Shown piece after piece: positions 58,124 through 64,000 of a stretch of DNA of 64,000 nucleotides; position 1 is the first letter of the stretch, and the number at the start of each line of letters is the position of its first letter. The translations under genes and the position numbers were made by a program. The notes under the pieces are model-generated. The model ran no database searches. It saw nothing but the letters and a program-made list of their open reading frames with translations, and had not been told where the DNA came from. The DNA comes from Diphasiastrum complanatum (Eukaryota > Streptophyta > Lycopodiopsida > Lycopodiales > Lycopodiaceae): the NCBI GenBank assembly GCA_029204225.1, contig CM055109.1:818673-882672 (forward strand). The letters run 5' to 3'.

Positions 58124-58877
58124 TGTTGGGGGTATTCCCAACATATTGTAGATATATAAAATCGGAAAAGTAGAAATAGTTGCGAGGGTCATGGCATCAT
58201 GCGTGTATAAGCCCATGGCCCAATGAGCACGCAAGTCAAGTTGTAAATAGAATAAAAGACTTGGGCCTTATTGTTAATTAAATAAAACTTGAGGCCACAA
58301 TGTCAAGTTAATAAACTTAGTATCATGTGATTTTCAATGTATTTTTTTAAAACCCTTGGATTAGATTGGATCCAAAGTGAATTGTGTGGATTAGAGTCCA
58401 TATTTTTAGGAGTAACCAATAGGATTTTGGGGCAAAGGCCTTCCCCATTGATAAAAAGACACCATTTGTACATATTTTGCATGCTTAATGAGAAGGAGAA
58501 AACTCTACCATTTTGGAGAGAAGCATCCTCATTTGCTATTCCATACTTGCTAATGCTCTTTTGTGTGTTTGCTATTTTGCTTCCTAGTTTACATGTTTTT
58601 GGTTTGCATTGTTATTGAGCAAAATGAGCAAATAAGCTAACCTCTCCTCTCTCTCTATCTATCTCCCTCTTGCTCTACTTCTCTATTCTAATCTTCTATC
58701 TTTCTCCTTTCATCCTAGATCATGATGTATGTTTGTGGTTAGAGTTAGTGGGAGTAGTGAGGAAAAAGTAGGGAGCAAGTAATAGTAGCATCTTGCCTTA
58801 GTTAGACACCTATCCAGTGAACTAGCCCTCTTTGACAGGCGGAAAGGCTACTCACGACTATATCTACACACCCTATA
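58124..58877 (+). mobile_element. 5' LTR of the right-edge gypsy-type element
   Basis: Starts TGTTGGGGGTATTCCCAACA inside copia F gag. The start is a small palindrome (TGTTGGG...CCCAACA). It has a TAATAAACTT/AATAAAACTTG region. The end is set approximately by the primer site that follows. Similar layout to the LTR at 2074. Confidence 0.75.
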
Positions 58878-58895
58878 GTGGCGTCGTTGCCAGTG
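58878..58895 (+). other. Primer-binding site, tRNA-Asp type
   Basis: GTGGCGTCGTTGCCAGTG resembles the TGGCGCCGTTGCCGGGG site used by Athila/Tat-type gypsy elements. Confidence 0.72.
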
Positions 58896-60159
58896 ATATA
58901 TTTTCACTAACTAATTTAGTTGCTTTTTTTAGTTGTTTTTGCTTTTTTAGAGTGTTTTTAGGTGGATTTTGGGTAGAGTTAGCTTGTTTTCTGTATTTTT
59001 GTGTGCTTGGACTATTCACAGCTAGCAGAGCAGGTGTGAGAGGGTAGAGGAGGCCCCAAACAACCTCTAAGGTCTTGACATCCAGCCAAAAACCTTGAAA
59101 AATCTATAAAAACACTCAAATCTATATTTTCGAGGGAAAAGAGACAGAACTCTCATCAGATTTTGTTTTCTCCAAAACCAGTGGGAACCAACCTTTGCAT
59201 GATTGACAGCAGCTCCAGGGTACTATCCCAGACCTGCATAGAAGCCTGCGAGAGTTAGTTCCAAGCAGATCTTGAAAAATTAGAGAAAAACCATAAAAAA
59301 TTCAAAACATCCTTGTAAAAAACCAAAAAAAATTCAGATATTCATAAGAACTCTCACAGAGCTCTCTAAAGTTCCATCTCTATGAGACTAGGGCACAAAG
59401 AAGCTTGCAAGAGTTAGTTCTCAGTCTAAGTGCCCTTGCGAAGGTTTCCAGTGAAAAAAGGACGGGAATATCAACTAGAACCCTCGCAGACACCAATTTT
59501 TTTAGTTTTAGTGGCCAAGAACCTTTGCAGAGAATTTTGAAGTTCCATCTCAGTGAAACAAGGACACAGAAGAGCCTGCAAAGGTTAGTTTGATTCCAGT
59601 GAGCAGAAAATTGGATTTGAGTGCCTAAAAATCACTAAAATCAGAAGATCCATCAAATCCTCGCAGAAGTAACCTTCGCAGACTATTCCATTGGATTCAT
59701 AATGTCATTTTACATAAGTGATGAAGTCTGCGAGAGTTAGTACAAAGTATTGGTGAAGATCAAAGCAAAAAAGTGTTCTTGAACCCTTGTAGACAGTGAA
59801 AGTTAACCTTTGTAGAGATTTTTAGAGCTAGATCCATACTAGATACAAATCTTGTAAGCCCTACGAGAGTTACGTCTCAGTAATTTTTGAAAAAATTGAG
59901 TTTTTTTTTTTGTAAAACAATAAAAGAACCTTCGCATGAGTAACCTTCGCAGACTAGATCAGTACTTAGATCTACACCAGATCCAGCTACTGTGAAAATC
60001 TCAGGCCAATCGGAGCAAGGATCAAAAAGTTATCAAGGAAAAACCACCGTAAGAGGTCTAAAATCACGTATCAGCCTATCTAATTGATCAGATCCCTTAA
60101 GATCCAGACTGAATTCCACTATACCAGCAAGATCCAACATCCTTGGACTCTACCACCAA
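58896..60159 (+). repeat. Leader with degenerate GCGAGAGTTAGT repeats
   Basis: Five copies of GC(A/G)AGAGTTAGTTC-like sequence occur near 59248, 59408, 59575, 59727 and 59870, 135-175 bp apart. Each is linked to CC(T/C)TCGCAGA and a CCA.CTC.GTGAAACAAGGACACAGAAG-like segment. Long repetitive leaders occur in Tat/Ogre-type elements. No coding frame. Confidence 0.65.
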
Positions 60160-60357
60160 ATGAATCTGAGATCCGGACGATCAATTGCAAGAAGAACAAT
60201 GAATCAAACACCAAATCTTCCCAAAGCAGTAGTTGTGCATATTGAGGCAGAACCAGAACCAGTGCCAATGGATCCAATGGGTCAACCTGTATCTGTCGCT
60301 CCCTTGCAAGTAGTCCGGAGGGCACCACATATGGTTATACCTAAATATGATGGGTCC
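60160..60357 (+). pseudogene. Gag N-terminus of the right-edge gypsy-type element
   Basis: ATG 60160 opens MNLRSGRSIARR, then an acidic/Pro-rich linker and HMVIPKYDGS. The (M)xxxYDG motif marks the start of the gypsy gag core. The core itself is missing: after 60357 the sequence changes and gag resumes only near 63205, past a hAT gene. Confidence 0.7.
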
Positions 60358-61639
60358 AAGATTGCATCCCGATTAGAAAAGGTCGATTAGAACTGGCCGG
60401 TTAGAACCAATTCTTTGAGGTTCGAACCGCTAGGAAAGGTTTGAATCGGAAAACGCTTCGAACTTGGGTTTTTCATTCTTCAAAAAAGAGAGTCAAATAT
60501 TCACTGTACATACTGCAGATACTTAATAGCTAAACAATTCCAATTTTCCTCTAAATTTACAGATATCAGGATTCAAGATAATCAGATCTCTTATGACCTG
60601 TTGTATCAAAAGTTAAAACACTGAACATAATGACCCAAGTTTAAGAGAAGTTAGACCTGTAGTAAGTTGTAACTTGTAACCATATCCTGGCCTCTAGGTA
60701 GAAGGATCTACTAAGTGCTCACTGCTTGCTAAGGAGACTCAGGACTGTGAGTGTGGAGTTGAAAGTTGGAACTTGTTACTTGACACTTGGAACTCAGGGT
60801 TTAGAAATTAGGAGCCTGGAGTATAACTAGATTTTGAGCTCAGAGGCTAGAGCTGAATCCTGATAATAGTTATTAGTGAGTCGTGACTACTAGCTAGTGA
60901 CCACTGACCAGTCTGATACAATGATATGGATAAATTATAATGACAGGCTGCAGCTACTAGCTAGGTAGAGTCTAGAGTTAGGACCGTACTACGTAGGTAC
61001 TAGGAGTTAGGACTGTAGATTGTAAATTGTAATTTTGTTTCAAAGTTGAAAGTTGAAGCTCAAACTTATTTGCAAATTGCAATGTCGAGATCGGAGAAAA
61101 GAATAAACAAGAAGGTTATGACAATGTTTGAGAAAGCCAAAAAAATTTAGGTTAGAAACTTAGATTTATTTGACATATGCCATCATCATTCATCATTCAG
61201 CATTGAACATTGAAAATTCTATATGACATATGTAAGTACTAACTACTAAGTTCTAACATAATACATTATACCAAAATCAAAATTGTAAAACTTTAAAGTT
61301 TAAAGTTTAAACCTTTAACCGTTAGTAATTAGATAATCAACTAACATACTACAAGTCTACATAGTACAATTAAAACTTAACTTCAGGAATCAGAAACTTC
61401 AAACTAGAATCCATTATATATCATGATTCATGAATCATAACATAATAGTAAATACATATGCCAGGTGCCTCATGAGTCCGATCACCAATGTAATGCCACG
61501 TGCTACATGTTTGATGATAAATCATGATGTGTACACTATAAACAGCTCAAGAGTCAATGCTCGTCTAGTGACATCTATAGACTACAATGATCTAATGTAC
61601 AATAATCAATGAGCACTGAGCAGTGAGCACTCTAAGCTC
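60358..61639. other. Non-coding side of the hAT insertion
   Basis: Repetitive short motifs (GGAGTTAGGACTGTA, AGTTGGAACTTG, AAACTTTAAAGTTTAAAG) without coding frames. Probably the 3' flank of the hAT transposase. No clear terminal repeat. Confidence 0.5.
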
Positions 61640-63215
61640 TCATGCGCCGGAGTCTCCTCCCACTTGCTGGTGCTGTGGAGCCTGTTGTGGCCTCTTGATT
61701 GGCAGGCTCAGTTGCGAAATCCTCATCGGAGGCAGAGCTATGATGCCCTCATCCTCATCCCCACCCTTCTTGGACTTCTCATCCTCATACTCCTCTTCTT
61801 TCGTGTGAATCAAGGAATGGACACTCCAGTTTCTCTCACAAGCGACTGTAGTGCAGTTTTGTGAGAGAATCTTGATGGCTTGGATAGGCTCTACGGTGGT
61901 CTGGAGTCTATCCAAAAGTCTCAGGTTGGCGTGTATGTACACCAACCTCTCCAACTGTGCAGATGAGAGTCGATTCATCTTTTTCGTGTGAATCAAGGAA
62001 TGGACACTCCAGTTTCTCTCACAAGAGACTACAGTGCAGTCCTTTGAGAGAATCCTGATGGCAAGGCGACGCAATTTGGAGACATCAATCCCAAACTTCG
62101 ACCACCATGACACGAGACGTAGGTGGCCTGAATCACAGTTCAAGGGGATGTAAATACTTACTACTAACAAGCTGCAACCAAGTTCCAACAAGTTACAATA
62201 TGATTGACTAATTGTGCAGTAAAATGTGAAGTAACAAGTTTAAACTATAATGGACCATGGTCGCAATTTATTGCCATCTCTCAAAAGCGTCGAACTCCAA
62301 GATCTCCTGCCTGAAAATCTGGAGCTCATCCAACAGGTTATCATGCTCGCGTACATCAAGATAAACTTGGGAGATATAGGCATTCCAGCCATCCCTGAGC
62401 TCCCTATCTGTGAACTGCTCCTCATTCCTCCAAAGTGGATGGAGTATGTGGGCCATGGCATGTAGGGGCTTATGAAACCACTCCCACCTGCTCAACCAAA
62501 GGAGTCGGACCTCCGCAAGCCTGCAAGAATCAAGATTGAAGACACATTAATAATTATACTATATAGTACATACTACTATCTAATATCTATATACTACATT
62601 TGAAATTTGAATCTTGATATACCTCTCTGGGCTAATGGTCGTGCAAAGGCTCAACTGCTCACCCAGCTTGTCCATGAACTCGTACAAGAGGCCCAATGTG
62701 CAGCCCTCTCGATCTGTAAGGCGTAGGACAATGTAGATGGGCTGTAGGCCCACCATAATGGTTCGAGCCTCATCCCAAAATGGTGGATACATAACGGTCC
62801 ACTCGAATCTCTTACTCTTGGGCTCTTGTGATGGCCCCCCAATGTGCCCAGTCAACGGCAACAACCATCTGCCTCAAGCCCAGATGAACTTTCAGCAGTC
62901 GTTCCAGGACCAGGAACATAAATGCAAATCTAAAGAGGGCACAAGTGACAAGTTCTAAGTTCTAACTTCTGACAATATAATACATGGCACATGTATGAAA
63001 TATTTACCACTACTAACTAAACAGTAAATACTTACCAACATAAGCACATTCAAATTTGAGTTGCAACTTGCATACGTAGTGGGGGCAGGTCTCAAGACAT
63101 CCAAGGTGGACTGCCTCCTGAACATGGCCAAGACCATGGGCTTCTTGGTGACGAATCTCACCAAGAACCGTGCGGTATGCACCACCTCCGCAATCCATGG
63201 AATGGGTTCAAACAA
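61640..63215 (-). pseudogene. hAT-family transposase, C-terminal half, four recognisable exons
   Basis: hAT transposases cut and paste DNA; this is the DDE/C-terminal dimerisation half. Reading minus: exon a 63215-63076 (PWIAEVVHTARFLVRFVTKK); intron 63075-62940 (GTATGC...TTTAG); exon b 62939-62623, in which the junction codon rebuilds TTFAFMFLVLERLL; intron 62622-62521 (GTATAT...TTGCAG); exon c 62520 to about 62270 (WEWFHKPLHAMAHILHP); exon d from 62127 (SWWSKFGIDVSKLRRLAIRIL, then CERNWSVHSLIHTKKMNRLS). It ends at 61640 in an acidic, then Pro/Gln-rich tail. A one-base shift in the C6 run at 62835-62840 splits exon b. The N-terminal zinc finger part is absent. Family assignment is firm; exon c end is uncertain. 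Confidence 0.85.
61803..62062 (-). repeat. Duplicated hAT dimerisation motif (183 bp apart, in frame)
   Basis: CERNWSVHSLIHTK and its preceding IRILS.(D/N)CT.V segment are encoded twice in the same frame, at about 62062-61985 and 61880-61803. Copies are about 90% identical. Confidence 0.93.
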
Positions 63216-64000
63216 TGAATCTTATCCGACCACCCATACTCCAACTCCGTCGGTAGCATCATCATCCAATGCACACAACCTATCCACAGAATTGATGATG
63301 GAGCAAATGACAAAATTACACAAACAGTAGATAAAACAACTGACGAAACAGTTTGATTAGAAACTGAAAGCCTTGCAAGGGGCTATAGCACCAATTCCAA
63401 ATCCACTGGAACAGAACCAGCTACAGTATCCTCATCAAGAAAATGTATGGTGCTCAGTTTGCACCCAGAACCATACAGCCAACGAGTGTCCGGTATTAAA
63501 GCGAAATCTTAGATTGACACAAAGATTCCATCTGTGCAACGCATCATCGCACGAGACAAAATTTTGCCCATTTAACTCTCGGATCATACAACAGAAGAGA
63601 AATCCCTATCAGACCTCTTATCCTTATCATCAAGGGGCACCCAATGCGGCGACATCGAGGTATGGCACGCCGAATAATCAATAGCACATGGCCTTACTTG
63701 CACTACCAAGGCCAGCTAACAACCAAGTGGTTCATGTGAATTTAGCAGTGACGGAACATGAGACACCAGCATCACCTCAACTTGAGCAACAACAATGGTA
63801 TGGTCCGAATGAGTTATTTGTAGATCCAACTTTTAACGAGTATTATGCGACCTATGTAGCTGAGCCTCAGCGTCAAGGTGGTAGAAATTACGACTGCTAT
63901 GGATGCGGCGAAGGCCACCGAATTGCAGAATGTCCTTACAAGGGACAATACACATCCTTCTACCGAGAATGCGGATATGGACACTGCTACAAGAATTGTC
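63205..64000 (+). pseudogene. Gag C-terminus with zinc knuckles of the right-edge gypsy-type element
   Basis: Frame from ~63205: SNNESYPTTHTPTPSVASSS, an EQMTKLHKQ helix with two stops (63328 and 63356), then 63373-63684 with knuckle CSVCTQNHTANEC (CX2CX3HX4C) and a damaged second (LCNASSHETKFC). After a stop at 63682, a further intact knuckle CYGCGEGHRIAEC is at 63895-63935, followed by CGYGHCYKNC at the window edge. The pattern resembles the gag at 69-1052 (CYGCGGKHCRAEC). Pol, if any, lies beyond the window. Confidence 0.78.

Noticed and set aside
60348-63210. GGGTCCAA / GGGTTCAA as an 8 bp hAT target duplication
   Set aside because: The two sites differ by one base, no terminal inverted repeats are next to them, the transposase N-terminus is missing, and the gag core between them is gone, so a clean insertion is not supported.

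Overview
This window looks like nuclear DNA of a seed plant with a large, transposon-rich genome. A conifer or other gymnosperm fits best, though that is inference. The only host gene I can support is a BREVIS RADIX (BRX)-like gene on the plus strand; BRX proteins are known only from plants. Almost everything else is transposable elements, mostly decayed LTR retrotransposons of the Ty1/copia and Ty3/gypsy classes, plus two LINE-type elements, tRNA-related SINEs, MITE-like elements and a hAT transposase gene.

Layout. 1-2.6 kb: the 3' part of a gag-only gypsy-type element and its 3' LTR, ending in a long CT array. 2.7-5.7 kb: three small copia fragments. 5.7-6.7 kb: a 1020 bp element with about 165 bp terminal inverted repeats. 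6.7-9.1 kb: nothing recognised. 9.1-12.8 kb: a gypsy-type element with LTRs, an Asp-tRNA-type primer site and a protease remnant but no reverse transcriptase. 12.8-15.8 kb: decayed sequence and a 76 bp tandem array. 15.8-16.2 kb: the tail of a reverse-transcriptase-related ORF. 16.2-18.3 kb: promoter and leader of the BRX-like gene (five CACGTG boxes, GA tracts, tandem repeats) and coding exon 1.

18.3-45.9 kb is one apparent intron of 27.6 kb filled by nested insertions. A minus-strand RT-related ORF is split by copia C (20018-30753, target duplication AGAGA), which is itself split by plus-strand copia A. Copia B lies at 31.2-35.8 kb. A LINE is split by a very young gypsy chromovirus (37713-44006, identical 358 bp LTRs, target duplication GGAGA). 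A SINE lies at 45.06 kb. The BRX domain is then encoded by two exons (45895-46172 and 46378-46492) whose splice junction restores the domain exactly.

46.5-52.2 kb: downstream sequence with two MITE-like elements, two SINE-like pieces and a GT array. 52.2-58.1 kb: copia D (minus) split by rearranged copia E (target duplication TTGCC), then copia F (minus). 58.1-64 kb: the 5' LTR, tRNA-Asp primer site, repeat-rich leader and gag of another gypsy-type element. Its gag core is replaced by a minus-strand hAT transposase gene with recognisable introns and an in-frame duplicated dimerisation motif.

No CRISPR array, rRNA, true tRNA gene or bacterial-type operon was seen. The clearest points of interest are the BRX-like gene stretched over nested retroelements, the near-intact gypsy element with a single stop codon between RNase H and integrase, the inverted-LTR copia, and the hAT dimerisation-motif duplication.
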